This document shows positions 24,922 to 34,683 of a stretch of DNA of 64,000 bases, piece by piece. The stretch is taken from the NCBI GenBank assembly GCA_046349435.1, contig JAXMCI010000002.1:321108-385107 (forward strand). The letters are read 5' to 3'. The DNA comes from JAXMCI01 sp046349435. GTDB lineage: Bacteria; Pseudomonadota; Alphaproteobacteria; Dongiales; Dongiaceae. Every line of letters starts with the position of its first letter. Within the stretch, counting starts at the first letter, position 1. The notes beneath the pieces were generated by a model. It saw nothing but the letters and a program-made list of their open reading frames with translations, was not told the DNA's origin and ran no database searches. Made by a program: the position numbers and the translations under genes.

Positions 24922-26709
24922 CTACCCCTTCTCGTAGAGCGCGGCCAGCGCCGCGCGGTACTGCTCCTTGACCTTGTGGCGGCGGACCTTCAGCGAGCCG
25001 GTGAGCAGCCCGTTCTCGATGGTGAAGGGCTCGCGGGCGACGGCGAAGCGGCGGATCCGCTCGATCTGCGACAGCCGGCGGTTGACCCGCTCCAGCGCGG
25101 CGCCGAGCGCCTTGGCCAGCTCCGGGTCGTCGGCCAGCGCCGCCAGCTCGGCCGGCCGGCCGCGCCGCCGCGCGACCTCCGCCAGAGTCTCCTGCGAGGG
25201 CACCAGCACCGCGACGAGGTGCGGGCGGGAGTCGCCCTCGACCACCGCCTGGGCGATCTCCGGCTCGAGCGACAGGATGCCCTCGACCCGGGCCGGCGAG
25301 ACGTTGTCGCCGCCCGACAGCACGATCAGGTCCTTCTTGCGGTCGGTGATCTCGAGATAGCCGTCCGCGTCGAGCCGCCCGACGTCGCCGGTGTGCAGCC
25401 AGCCCTCGCGCACCGCCTGGGCGGTGGCGGCCGGATCGCGCCAATAGCCCTTCATCACCAGCTCGCCGCGGACCAGGATCTCGCCGTCCTCGGCGATGCG
25501 GACCTCGACGTCCTTGAGCGGCGGCCCGACCGCGCGCAGCTTGACCCGGCCGGGCGGATTGCAGGAGATCACCGGCGAGGCCTCGGTCTGGCCGTAGCCC
25601 TGCAGGATGCGCAGGCCGAGCGCGGTGAAGAAGATGCCGACCTCGTAGTTGAGCGCCGCGCCGCCCGAGACGAAGCATTTCAGCCGCCCGCCGAAACGCT
25701 GCCGCAGCTTCTCGCGGACCAGCCGCTCGGCGACGCCGTCGAGCAGGCGCTGGCCGAATCCGAGGCTGCCCGGCCGCTCGGTGCGCTGCCGGCCGAGCTC
25801 GAGCGCCAGCCGCACCAGCCGCTGCCGCCAGCCCGGCGCCTTGGCGAGCTGACGCTCGATGCGCTGGCGCATCACCTCGTAGAGCCGCGGCACCGCCGTC
25901 ATGATGGTCGGCCGCGCCTCCAGCATGTTGTCGGTCAGCTTCTCGACGCTCTCGGCGTAGTAGATCTGCGCGCCGAGCAGGATCGGGAAGAACTGGCCGG
26001 CGGTGTGCTCGTAGGAGTGCGACAGCGGCAGGAAGGAGAGGAAGACCTCCTCGCCCAGGCCGAACTCGCGCAGCAGGTGATGGGCGCCGTCGCAATTGGC
26101 CAGGATCGAGCCGTGCGTCAGCATCACCCCCTTGGGGGTGCCGCCGGTGCCCGAGGTGTAGATGAAGCAGCTGGTGTCCTCGCGCCGCAGCCGGGCGAGG
26201 CAGGCCGCCAGGTCGAGGGCGGGCGCGGCGCCGCCCAGCTCCGCCCAGCGCAGCAGCCGCTGCGGCGCGCCGGCGACCGGCTCGACCGCGTCCATGGCGA
26301 TCGCCACGGCGAGCTCGGGCAGCTCGGCCGCCGCCTCCAGCACCCGGCGGGCGACGGCGCCGCCGCCGACCACAGCGGCACGCGCGCCGCTGTGCGACAG
26401 GATGTGGCGGTGGTCGGCGACCGTGTTGGTCGTGAAGGTCGGCACCGCGATGGCGCCCAGCGTCATGATCGCGAGGTCGGCGATCAGCCATTCCGGCCGG
26501 TTCTCGGCGACCAGCGCCACCCGGTCGCCGGCACCGATGCCGAGGCCGGCGAGGCCCGCCGCGGCGGCGCGCACCGCGTCCGCCACCGCCTGCCAGGAGA
26601 GCGGCCGCCAGGCGCCGTCGCGCTTCTGCCAGAGGAAGGGCGCCTCGCCGCGGCGCTCGGCCTGGGTGAAGAACAGGCTCGGCAGGCTGGCCCAGGCCTG
26701 GTGATCCAA
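24922..26709 (-). CDS. Long-chain fatty-acid/AMP-dependent acyl-CoA synthetase
   Basis: 595 residues if it starts at the TTG at 26709, which has an excellent AGGGGAGG site 5 nt upstream. A GTG at 26751 that overlaps the upstream stop (GTGA) is a real alternative adding 14 residues. The ATP/AMP motif YTSGTGGTPKGV is near residue 195, the adenylate-binding GYGQTEASP near 350, and the C-terminal hinge GDVGRLDADGYLEITDRKKD near 430-450. Like FadD-type synthetases it would activate fatty acids to acyl-CoA at the membrane surface. It converges on the oxidoreductase gene with 1 bp between stops and is downstream of the CocE-type hydrolase in the same operon. Confidence 0.88.
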   Translation of the reverse strand: MDHQAWASLPSLFFTQAERRGEAPFLWQKRDGAWRPLSWQAVADAVRAAAAGLAGLGIGAGDRVALVAENRPEWLIADLAIMTLGAIAVPTFTTNTVADHRHILSHSGARAAVVGGGAVARRVLEAAAELPELAVAIAMDAVEPVAGAPQRLLRWAELGGAAPALDLAACLARLRREDTSCFIYTSGTGGTPKGVMLTHGSILANCDGAHHLLREFGLGEEVFLSFLPLSHSYEHTAGQFFPILLGAQIYYAESVEKLTDNMLEARPTIMTAVPRLYEVMRQRIERQLAKAPGWRQRLVRLALELGRQRTERPGSLGFGQRLLDGVAERLVREKLRQRFGGRLKCFVSGGAALNYEVGIFFTALGLRILQGYGQTEASPVISCNPPGRVKLRAVGPPLKDVEVRIAEDGEILVRGELVMKGYWRDPAATAQAVREGWLHTGDVGRLDADGYLEITDRKKDLIVLSGGDNVSPARVEGILSLEPEIAQAVVEGDSRPHLVAVLVPSQETLAEVARRRGRPAELAALADDPELAKALGAALERVNRRLSQIERIRRFAVAREPFTIENGLLTGSLKVRRHKVKEQYRAALAALYEKG

Positions 26710-26747
26710 ACGCGCCTCCCCTGGGGCTTGCGGCCGGCGTCCGGCGG

Positions 26748-28769
26748 TCACACGAGGTCGCGGGCGATCCGCCGCTGCCAGCGGCGGGCGAGCACCTCGC
26801 GGTCGCCTTCGTGGGCCGTGAAGGCCGAGTCCAGCACGAACTCGGTCGCCGTCGCGGTGAGGCGGGTCGTCGCCTCGATCCGGGTGCGCCACTCGCCGCG
26901 CCCGATCAGGATGGTGCGCGACATCTCGGTCTCGGCGGAGAGCGGGTCGTCCTCGCAGATCGACACGCGCTCCGACATGGCGGTGCCGATCTCCAGCCCG
27001 TTATGCTCGAGACGGGCGAGCCCTTCGTCGCGCAGCGCGTTCAGGCTGATGCGGCCGGTGCCGTAGTCGCGCGTCGCGGTCACCGTCCAGGCCACCGGCG
27101 CGAGCTCGGTCCGGCGCGCGGGGGCAGCCGCCTCCGGTTCCGCGAAAGCGGGCGCCGGCGCGTCCGCGGCCGGCGTGCGCAGCGGCAGGACCAAGTGCGT
27201 GCCCTCGAGGTGCACGGTCAGGGTGACCGGGTGCGGCGCCGGCCAGACCATCGGCCAGTAGGTGGTGGCCAGCGCCAGCCGGACGCGGTGGCCGGCGGCG
27301 AAGCGGTAGCCGGCGTCGTTGAGCTGCAGCCGCACGCGATAGCGCTGCCCGGGGACGAGGGGCGAGGGGCTCTCATGCCCGTCGCGGTGGGTCAGGTTCA
27401 GGATGCCGAAGCTGACGCGGGTCGAGGCGCCGTCCGGCGCGACGTCGCAGAGCCGGGCCACCAGGGTGGCGACCGGCTGGTCGACCGAGAGCTCGATCTC
27501 GAGCACCGGGGCGCCCAGGATCTCGCACGGCGCCTCCAGCAGCGCCGAATCGAAGCACAGGCTGCGGCCGTCATCCTCCCGCTGGTCGGCGGGGAATTCC
27601 GGACCGCGGCCGCCGGTGCCGTAGGGGCACCACTCGCCGGCAGCCAGCCCGTGCGTCTGCGGCGAGCGGAAGGACAGGCTGCGGCGGTGCGACGGGCCCG
27701 CCACCAGCCGCCCCCGCTCCAGGCCGAGGCGGAGCGGCGCGATCGCCGGGCTCGGCCACTGGAGCTCGGCCACCCAGCGGCCCGGGCAGGTCTCGTAGAA
27801 GGGCCGCGCCGGAATCGACTCGCCGATCCAGGCCCGCAGCATCGGCTCGGCCTCGCAGCCGTTCGCCGCGCCCTTCAGCCAGCGGTCCCACCAGCGCACC
27901 GCATGCTGCAGGAAGCCGATCGCCGGCCCGGGCACCGCCAGATGCGGGTACATGTGCGCCCACGGGCCGATGATGCCTTGCCGCGGCACCTGCAGATGGG
28001 CGAGCAGCCGCGGGATCGCGTTGCTGTAGCCGTCGAGCCAGCCGCCGACCGCCAGGACCGGGCACTGGATCGCGCCATAGTCCTCGCACACCGAGCCGTG
28101 CTTCCAGTAGGCGTCGCGGCGCTGGTGCTCGAGCCAGGGCTCGATCGGCTGCACCAGCGCCTCGAGCCGCTCCAGCCACAGGCTGCGCCAGCGCTCGCCG
28201 AGGATGGCGGGATCCGGCGGCCGCGGCAGCAGGGCGAAGAAGGTGGTGCCCCAGTCCAGCGTGTCGTTGAGGACGCAGCCGCCCATGTAGTGCATGTCGT
28301 CGGCGTAGCGGTCGTCGGTCGAGCAGGAGGTGATGATCGCCTTCAGCGCCGGCGGCCGGAGCGCCGCCACCTGCAGGGCGTTGAAGCCGCCCCAGCTGTT
28401 GCCCATCATGCCGACCGCGCCGGTGCACCAGGGCTGCGCCGCCAGCCAGGCGATCGCCGCCTTGCCGTCCTCGAGCTCCTGGGCCAGGTACTCGTCGGTC
28501 ATCACTCCGTCGGAATCGCCGGAGCCGCGCAGGTCGACGCGCACTGCGGCGTAGCCGTGGCCGGCGAAGTAGCGGTGGATCGGCTCGTCCCGCGCCACGG
28601 TGAAGTCGCGGCGGCGATAGGGGATGTACTCCATGATCGCCGGCACGGGGTGCTGCCCGGCATCCTCCGGCAGCCAGATCCGGCAGGCCAGCCGGGCGCC
28701 GTCCGGCATCGGGATCCAGCCATCCTCGATGACGCGAACCTCGCGTGGAAAGCTGGTCCGGACCCTCAT
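26748..28769 (-). CDS. CocE/NonD-family alpha/beta hydrolase with C-terminal jelly-roll domain
   Basis: 673 residues from ATG 28769, which has a strong CGGAGGAGAC site. The N-terminal half is an alpha/beta hydrolase whose nucleophile is Ser125 in GNSWGG (G-x-S-x-G-G), preceded by VRVDLRGSGDSDG, the oxyanion region typical of CocE and X-prolyl dipeptidyl peptidases. The C-terminal third is the beta-sandwich domain. No signal peptide is seen. Family members cleave esters, amides or acyl-amino acids, cocaine esterase being the best known; the natural substrate here is open. The stop codon overlaps one possible start of the acyl-CoA synthetase, which suggests the freed acid could be activated to its CoA ester. 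Confidence 0.88.
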   Translation of the reverse strand: MRVRTSFPREVRVIEDGWIPMPDGARLACRIWLPEDAGQHPVPAIMEYIPYRRRDFTVARDEPIHRYFAGHGYAAVRVDLRGSGDSDGVMTDEYLAQELEDGKAAIAWLAAQPWCTGAVGMMGNSWGGFNALQVAALRPPALKAIITSCSTDDRYADDMHYMGGCVLNDTLDWGTTFFALLPRPPDPAILGERWRSLWLERLEALVQPIEPWLEHQRRDAYWKHGSVCEDYGAIQCPVLAVGGWLDGYSNAIPRLLAHLQVPRQGIIGPWAHMYPHLAVPGPAIGFLQHAVRWWDRWLKGAANGCEAEPMLRAWIGESIPARPFYETCPGRWVAELQWPSPAIAPLRLGLERGRLVAGPSHRRSLSFRSPQTHGLAAGEWCPYGTGGRGPEFPADQREDDGRSLCFDSALLEAPCEILGAPVLEIELSVDQPVATLVARLCDVAPDGASTRVSFGILNLTHRDGHESPSPLVPGQRYRVRLQLNDAGYRFAAGHRVRLALATTYWPMVWPAPHPVTLTVHLEGTHLVLPLRTPAADAPAPAFAEPEAAAPARRTELAPVAWTVTATRDYGTGRISLNALRDEGLARLEHNGLEIGTAMSERVSICEDDPLSAETEMSRTILIGRGEWRTRIEATTRLTATATEFVLDSAFTAHEGDREVLARRWQRRIARDLV

Positions 28770-28897
28770 CGTGCGTCTCCTCCGGCCGCTGCCGGCTTGG
28801 CGCGGCGCGGTCCAGAGCTTATATCGCTCGGCGACGCTCCGCGTCACCGCCCCTGCCGGTCTGGCCCCCGGGGCGCCGCCTGCGAGAGAGAGGTTCC

Positions 28898-30712
28898 ATG
28901 CCGATCGGCCCGATGACCGCCCCGGAAGCCGCCGCCGCGACCGCCGCCGACCCGGCCCGGGCGCTGCCCGAGTGGGATCTCTCCGACCTCTATCCCGGCC
29001 GCGATTCGGCAGCTCTGGCGGCCGACCTGGCGGCCGCCGCCGGGGATGCCCGGCGCTTCGCCCAGGCTCATGAAGGAAAGCTCGAGACGCTGTCCGGCGC
29101 CGTGCTCGGCGCGGCGGTGGCGGAGTACGAGCGCCAGCAGGAGCGACTCGGCCGGATCATGAGTTACGCCCAGCTGGTCCAGGCGGGCAACATCACCGAT
29201 CCGGAGATCGGCAAGTTCTACCAGACCATGCAGGAGAAGGTGAACGCGATCTCCACCGACCTGCTGTTCTTCACCCTCGAGCTCAACCGCCTGTCCGACG
29301 CGGCGCTCGAGGCCAAGCTCGCCGACCCGGCGCTGGCCCACTACCGGCCGTGGCTGCGCGACGTCCGCGCCTTCCGCCCGCACCAGCTCTCCGACGAGAT
29401 CGAGAAGCTGCTGCACGAGAAGTCGGTGGCCGGCCGCGCCGCCTGGACCCGCCTCTTCGACGAGACGCTGGCCGGGCTGCGCTTCCCGGTCGACGGCAAG
29501 GAGCTGACCAGCAACGAGGTCCTCAACCTGCTGACCGACAAGGACGGCGCGACCCGCAGGAAGGCGGCGAAGACGCTGGCCAAGGTGATGCAGGAGAACG
29601 CCCGCAGCTTCGCCCTCATCACCAACACGCTGGCCAAGGACAAGGAGATCGAGGACAAGTGGCGCGGCTTCGCCCGCCCGGTCTCCTCGCGCAACCTCGC
29701 CAACCAGGTCGAGGACGCCGTGGTCGACGCCCTGGTCGCCGCCGTGCGCGAGTCCTATCCCCGGCTGTCGCACCGCTACTACCGGATCAAGGCCGGCTGG
29801 TTCGGCCAGGACCGGCTCGACTACTGGGACCGCAACGCGCCGCTGCCGCGCGACGACGACCGCAGCATCCCGTGGGACGAGGCGGTCTCGACCGTGCTCG
29901 GCGCCTATGGCGCGTTCTCGCCGAAGCTGGCCGATCTCGGCCGCCGCTTCTTCGACAATCGCTGGATCGACGCGCCGCCGCGGCCGGGCAAGGCGCCGGG
30001 CGCCTTCGCCCATCCGACCGTGCCGGCGGCCCATCCCTACCTGCTGCTCAACTACCACGGCAAGATCCGGGACGTGATGACGCTGGCCCACGAGCTCGGG
30101 CACGGCGTCCACCAGCTGCTGGCGGCGCCGCGCGGCCAGCTGATGTCGGACACGCCGCTGACCTTGGCCGAGACCGCCTCGGTGTTCGGCGAGATGCTGA
30201 CCTTCCAGGCGCTGCTGAAGGGCGAGCAGGACCCCAAGAAGCGGCGCCTGCTGCTCGCCGGCAAGGTCGAGGACATGCTGAACACGGTGGTCCGCCAGAT
30301 CGCCATGCACGAGTTCGAGCGCCGGCTGCACGACCGCCGCCGCGAGTCGGAGCTGACGGCCGAGGAGATCGGCGGGATCTGGCTGGAGACCCAGGCCGAG
30401 AGCCTCGGCCCGGCGCTGCGCTTCGACGACGACTACCGGATCTTCTGGACCTACATCCCGCACTTCATCCACGTGCCGTTCTACGTCTACGCCTACGCCT
30501 TCGGCGATTGCCTGGTGAACTCGCTCTACGCCGTCTACCAGGGCGCCGAGAAGGGCTTCGCCGAGCGCTACTTCGCCATGCTCTCGGCCGGCGGCACGCT
30601 GCGCCACCAGGAGCTGCTGGCGCCCTTCGGGCTCGATGCCGCCGACCCCGCCTTCTGGAAGCGCGGGCTCGACGTCATCGCCGGCTTCATCGACCAGCTC
30701 GAGGCCGCCTGA
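28898..30712 (+). CDS. M3-family metallopeptidase, oligoendopeptidase F (PepF) type
   Basis: 604 residues. The zinc site HELGH is at 398-402 with a downstream glutamate in LAETASVFGEM (E425), the third ligand of gluzincins. LPEWDLSDLYPG at the N-terminus and FWTYIPHFIHVPFYVYAYAFG near 515 are typical of the PepF subfamily. It hydrolyses peptides of roughly 7-17 residues in the cytoplasm. The start at 28898 has GAGAGAGAGG upstream; the frame is open further back through the opposite-strand hydrolase start region. Its stop overlaps the ABC1 kinase start (ATGA), so the pair is a translational unit. It would complement the peptide importers in the window. Confidence 0.93.
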   Translation: MPIGPMTAPEAAAATAADPARALPEWDLSDLYPGRDSAALAADLAAAAGDARRFAQAHEGKLETLSGAVLGAAVAEYERQQERLGRIMSYAQLVQAGNITDPEIGKFYQTMQEKVNAISTDLLFFTLELNRLSDAALEAKLADPALAHYRPWLRDVRAFRPHQLSDEIEKLLHEKSVAGRAAWTRLFDETLAGLRFPVDGKELTSNEVLNLLTDKDGATRRKAAKTLAKVMQENARSFALITNTLAKDKEIEDKWRGFARPVSSRNLANQVEDAVVDALVAAVRESYPRLSHRYYRIKAGWFGQDRLDYWDRNAPLPRDDDRSIPWDEAVSTVLGAYGAFSPKLADLGRRFFDNRWIDAPPRPGKAPGAFAHPTVPAAHPYLLLNYHGKIRDVMTLAHELGHGVHQLLAAPRGQLMSDTPLTLAETASVFGEMLTFQALLKGEQDPKKRRLLLAGKVEDMLNTVVRQIAMHEFERRLHDRRRESELTAEEIGGIWLETQAESLGPALRFDDDYRIFWTYIPHFIHVPFYVYAYAFGDCLVNSLYAVYQGAEKGFAERYFAMLSAGGTLRHQELLAPFGLDAADPAFWKRGLDVIAGFIDQLEAA

Positions 30713-32082
30713 TGGCCGACCAGGGCAGCGCCGACCGCGCCGAGGCCAACCGGCTCGGCGGCCGGATCCGGCGCTATGCCCGGGTCGGCACGGCGGTCGG
30801 CGGGCTGGCGGCGCGGCTGGCCGGGCAGCGCTATCTCGGGCTCGAGCTCGACCGCGACGCCCACGCCGCCGACCTCAAGCTGGCGCTGGGCGGCCTCAAG
30901 GGGCCGCTGATGAAGGTGGCGCAGATCCTCGCCACCATCCCCGACGCGCTGCCCAAGGAGTACGCGGCCGAGCTCGCCCAGCTGCAGGCCAACGCGCCGG
31001 CGATGGGCTGGCCCTTCGTCAAGCGCCGCATGGCGAGCGAGCTCGGGCCGGACTGGCAGCAGCGCTTCGCCGGCTTCGAGCGCGAGGCCGCCGCCGCCGC
31101 CTCGCTCGGCCAGGTGCATCGCGCGACCGGCCATGACGGCGCCCGGCTCGCCTGCAAGCTGCAATATCCCGACATGCAGTCGGCGGTGGAGGCCGACCTC
31201 GGCCAGCTCCGCCTCATCCTCGGCATCTACGAGCGCTACGACCGCGCCATCTCGACCCGCGAGATCCACGCCGAGATCGCCGCCCGGCTGCGCGAGGAGC
31301 TCGATTACGGGCTGGAGGCCCGCCACATGGCGCTCTACGGCGCGATGCTGGCCAAGGAGGAGCTGGTCCACGTCCCGGTGCCGCTGCCCGAGCTCTCGAC
31401 CCGCCGCCTGCTGACCATGAGCTGGCTCGACGGCGTGCCGCTGCTGCGCTTCGTCGCCGAGCACGACGACGTCGCGGTGCGCAACCGGGTGGCGCTCGCC
31501 ATGTTCCGCGCCTGGTACGTGCCCTTCTACTTCTACGGCACGATCCACGGCGACCCGCACCTCGGCAACTACACGGTGCGCGAGGACGGCACCGTAAACC
31601 TGCTCGATTTCGGCTGCATCCGCGTCTTCCACGCCAGCTTCGTGCAGGGCGTCATCGACCTCTACCACGCGCTGCAGCGCGACGACCGTGCGCTGGCCGT
31701 GCACGCCTATGAGAGCTGGGGCTTCAAGGGCCTCAACAACGAGGTCATCGACGTGCTCAACCGCTGGGCCGGCTTCGTCTACGGCCCGCTGCTCGAGGAC
31801 CGCCCGCGCCGCATTCAGGAGAGCGAGTCCGGCGTCTATGGCCGCGAGGTCGCCGAGGGCGTCCATGCCGAGCTGCGCCGGCTCGGGCCGGTCACCCCGC
31901 CGCGCGAGTTCGTCTTCATGGACCGCGCCGCGATCGGCCTCGGCTCGGTCTTCCTGCACCTGCGCGCCGAGGTCAACTGGTACCGCCTGTTCCACGACCT
32001 GATCGCCGACTTCGACGTCAAGGCCCTGCACCGCCGCCAGACCAAGGCGCTCAAGGCAGCCGGGGTACCGTTGCCGCAATAG
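30712..32082 (+). CDS. ABC1/ADCK/UbiB-family atypical kinase
   Basis: 456 residues. The family signature near the N-terminus reads LKGPLMKVAQILATIPD (62-78), where the usual KxGQ motif is KVAQ with Gly replaced by Ala. AAAASLGQVHRA is the Ala-rich nucleotide loop, ACKLQYPDM holds the kinase lysine region, and HGDPHLGNYTVRED with LLDFGC supplies the catalytic Asp residues. UbiB-type proteins support ubiquinone biosynthesis through an ATPase activity at the membrane, but other ABC1 proteins have unrelated or unknown jobs, and no C-terminal membrane anchor is obvious here. Coupling to a PepF peptidase gene is seen in the overlap but is not explained by known function. Confidence 0.87.
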   Translation: MADQGSADRAEANRLGGRIRRYARVGTAVGGLAARLAGQRYLGLELDRDAHAADLKLALGGLKGPLMKVAQILATIPDALPKEYAAELAQLQANAPAMGWPFVKRRMASELGPDWQQRFAGFEREAAAAASLGQVHRATGHDGARLACKLQYPDMQSAVEADLGQLRLILGIYERYDRAISTREIHAEIAARLREELDYGLEARHMALYGAMLAKEELVHVPVPLPELSTRRLLTMSWLDGVPLLRFVAEHDDVAVRNRVALAMFRAWYVPFYFYGTIHGDPHLGNYTVREDGTVNLLDFGCIRVFHASFVQGVIDLYHALQRDDRALAVHAYESWGFKGLNNEVIDVLNRWAGFVYGPLLEDRPRRIQESESGVYGREVAEGVHAELRRLGPVTPPREFVFMDRAAIGLGSVFLHLRAEVNWYRLFHDLIADFDVKALHRRQTKALKAAGVPLPQ

Positions 32083-32102
32083 AGCGGAACCGCTGTGCGC
32101 GA

Positions 32103-33005
32103 CTACTTCACGTCATCTTTTGTGGCACCGCGCCGGAATCGATCGACAATCACCGTCCACGGTTCTTTGTCCGGATCACCATAGATTCCAAACTTAAGAT
32201 AAGTACATCCTGTGAGTGTTGGATAGCCAAAGGGATCATAGGGATTCGGTTTCCCGTCTGAGCCAAGCCCATACGGCGTTGGCGCGAATGGCTCTCCATC
32301 CAGCGAACCGTCGAGGTAACCTCTTATTGCTGGCGACTCGTTTCCCTCCACTCGTGGATCGACGTAGACATGCAGCAGCAAGGAATGCCAGTTGCCAAAG
32401 AAAATATCACTCTCTTGCATTATGAGACCAAATGGTATCTTTCCGACATTGACCGACGACGCGGCCATAAGTACGCCCGCTACGGTCGCATCTGAATTCT
32501 CGATGGGGCGGATCGACAAAATCGGATTACCGTCCTTCAGTGCCTTGATATCGAACTCGCCGCCGCCCGACAGCGCGCAACTCGTGTCGCTTTGCTTGAG
32601 CTGTGTCAGAACGAATCGTTTTGTGCCAATCTTGCCACGCATTTCTTTCGGAAACATGAATCGCAAACTGTACCAGATTTCGGTCTGCTGTGGGATCCAC
32701 TGTTTGCTAGCCTCCCCGACCTCACCGCGAAGATACTTGCAGCTGCCGCCGCTTCCAGGAGGAGAATTGGGATTGAGAGTTATTGCCAGTGCCATGTTTT
32801 GGGCATCGTCTGGGGCGGGCACATGTCGGAATTCGAACTTCCCTTGACACTGCCAAGCGTCAGTAAGCCCTGCCCCCAGGTCTCCGTTGAAGTCGCTTGC
32901 CAGCTCGAGATGCTTGGGGCTTGGGGCCGGATCTTCGGCGACTGCTGGCCTGAGCAATGCGCAACCGAGCAGGATCGTGAATGTCCAAACTATGACTCTG
33001 CCCAT
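32103..33005 (-). CDS. Secreted polysaccharide-lyase-like protein in a low-GC patch
   Basis: 300 residues with a Sec signal peptide (hydrophobic stretch 4-17, cleavage after AVA at about residue 23). The mature part looks like a beta-jelly-roll lyase of the heparin lyase I/glucuronan lyase type: SCKYLRGEVGE, WYSLRFMFP, and near the C-terminus TYLKFGIYGDP followed by VDRFRRGAT. These enzymes cleave uronic-acid polysaccharides by beta-elimination in the periplasm or outside the cell. The gene's GC content is only about half, against 70% or more on both sides, and its codon use is correspondingly unlike its neighbours. I infer recent acquisition. The lyase call is by pattern and could be wrong; a concanavalin-like binding protein is the alternative. 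Confidence 0.7.
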   Translation of the reverse strand: MGRVIVWTFTILLGCALLRPAVAEDPAPSPKHLELASDFNGDLGAGLTDAWQCQGKFEFRHVPAPDDAQNMALAITLNPNSPPGSGGSCKYLRGEVGEASKQWIPQQTEIWYSLRFMFPKEMRGKIGTKRFVLTQLKQSDTSCALSGGGEFDIKALKDGNPILSIRPIENSDATVAGVLMAASSVNVGKIPFGLIMQESDIFFGNWHSLLLHVYVDPRVEGNESPAIRGYLDGSLDGEPFAPTPYGLGSDGKPNPYDPFGYPTLTGCTYLKFGIYGDPDKEPWTVIVDRFRRGATKDDVK

Positions 33006-33272
33006 CTTTGTAGCCTCGCGAGGGCTTCACCGTCGGTACGATAATCGAAGATGGTGAAGTAGGTCAACTACTGTAGTGGGCGGAGGCTGAACTTGGCAAA
33101 ACTCTACCACTGTACCTGGGGTGGGCGTCTACTGAAGCGGACACCTGAATTTTCCTGCGGCAACTCGAGAGTCGAGCGGGGGATGGCAGCCCATCGCAGG
33201 CCAGTAAGGGGCTGGAATCGGCGTCGAATAATTGTATCATTTGCCCCGCCTTGAGAGCGAGAAGGACTCTTC
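33006..33272. other. Low-GC intergenic segment between lyase-like gene and glmM
   Basis: About 267 bp of lower GC than the surroundings. No believable ORF. It holds a possible -10 box for glmM (TATCAT at 33234-33239) and a GAAGGA ribosome site just before ATG 33273. The stretch 33112-33160 does not resemble local sequence and might be a remnant of a mobile element, but I see no terminal repeats or transposase fragment. Confidence 0.4.
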
Positions 33273-34632
33273 ATGACCCGTCGCCTGTTCGGCACCGACG
33301 GCATTCGCGGCACCGCCAACCAGGAGCCGATCACCGCGGAGACGGCGCTGCGCGTGGCGCTCGCCGCCGGCGCCGAGTCTCACCCGCGGCGGCCATCGCC
33401 ACCGCGTGGTGATCGGCAAGGACACGCGGCTCTCCGGCTACATGCTGGAGCCGGCGCTGACCGCCGGCTTCGTCGCCATGGGCATGGACGTGGTGCTGCT
33501 CGGCCCGCTGCCGACCCCGGCGGTCGCCATGCTGACCCGCTCGCTGCGCGCCGATCTCGGCGTCATGGTGTCGGCCTCGCACAATCCCTTCCAGGATAAC
33601 GGCATCAAGCTGTTCGGGCCGGACGGCTACAAGCTCTCCGACGCCGTCGAGGCCTCGATCGAGTCGCGGCTGGAGCGCGGCGACGGCTGGTCGCTGGCGC
33701 CGGCCGCCGATCTCGGCCGCGCCATGCGGCTGGAGGATGCGCGCGGCCGCTACATCGAGTTCGTCAAGCGCAGCTTCCCGCGCGAGCGCGGGCTCGACGG
33801 CCTCAAGATCGTCGTCGATTGCGCCCACGGCGCCGCCTACAAGGTGGCGCCCACGGTGCTCTACGAGCTCGGCGCCGAGGTCGTGCCGATCGGCGTCGAG
33901 CCGGACGGGCGCAACATCAACCGCGAGTGCGGCGCCACCGCGCCCGCCCTGATGCAGGACACGGTGGTCCGCGAGAAGGCCGATCTCGGCCTGGCGCTCG
34001 ACGGCGACGCCGACCGGCTGATCGTCTGCGACGAGAAGGGCCAGCTGCTCGACGGCGACCAGCTGATGGCGCTGGTCGCCCGCTCCTGGGCGCGCGCCGG
34101 CCGGCTGGCCGGCGGCGGCGTGGTCGCGACGGTGATGTCGAACCTCGGGCTGGAGCGCTACCTCGGCGGGCTCGGCCTGACGCTGACCCGCACGCCGGTC
34201 GGCGACCGCTACGTGCTGGAGAAGATGCGCGCCATCGGCTGCAATGTCGGCGGCGAGCAGTCCGGCCACATCATCCTCAGCGACTTCGGCACCACCGGCG
34301 ACGGGCTGATCGCCGCGCTGCAGGCGCTGGCCGTGCTCGTCGAGTCGGGCAAGCCGGCGAGCGAGGCCGGCCGCCTCTTCACGCCGCTGCCGCAGACGCT
34401 GACCTCGCTGCGCGTCGCGGGCGGCGGCGCCCCGGTGCTGGAGCATGAGAGCGTCAAGGCGGCGATCCGCGCCGGCGAGGCGGCGCTGGCCGGCAGCGGC
34501 CGCCTGCTGATCCGCCGCTCCGGCACCGAGCCGGTGGTCCGGGTCATGGCCGAGGGCGAGGATGCCGCCCTGATCGGCCGGGTCGTCGAGGACATCCTCG
34601 ACGCGATGAAGCGGGTCGCGCCGGCTGCCTGA
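33273..34632 (+). pseudogene. glmM: Phosphoglucosamine mutase, glmM, interrupted by a 1-nt frameshift
   Basis: Converts glucosamine-6-phosphate to glucosamine-1-phosphate for peptidoglycan and LPS. The first 36 codons from ATG 33273 read MTRRLFGTDGIRGTANQEP and so on, a perfect GlmM N-terminus, then the frame changes. From about 33379 the +1 frame continues TRGGHRHRVVIGKDTRLSG and stays intact to the stop at 34632, including the phosphoserine loop SASHNP, metal site DGDADR and C-terminal RRSGTEP. Removing one base near 33378 would restore a normal protein of about 450 residues. Because the gene is normally essential, a sequencing or assembly insertion is the likeliest cause; a true lesion with a second copy elsewhere is the alternative. 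It lies right beside the low-GC patch. Confidence 0.88.
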
Positions 34633-34683
34633 TCCGCGAGCCCGCGCCTCTTCCTGCCTCGCCGGCGCGCCGGCGCCCGCCCG

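Noticed and set aside
33104..33334. 76-codon minus-strand frame upstream of glmM, possible transposase remnant
   Set aside because: No recognisable transposase motif or terminal inverted repeat, and it runs antisense into glmM.
33273..33410. Programmed frameshifting in glmM
   Set aside because: No slippery heptamer or downstream stimulatory structure is seen at the junction, and other GlmM proteins do not use frameshifting.
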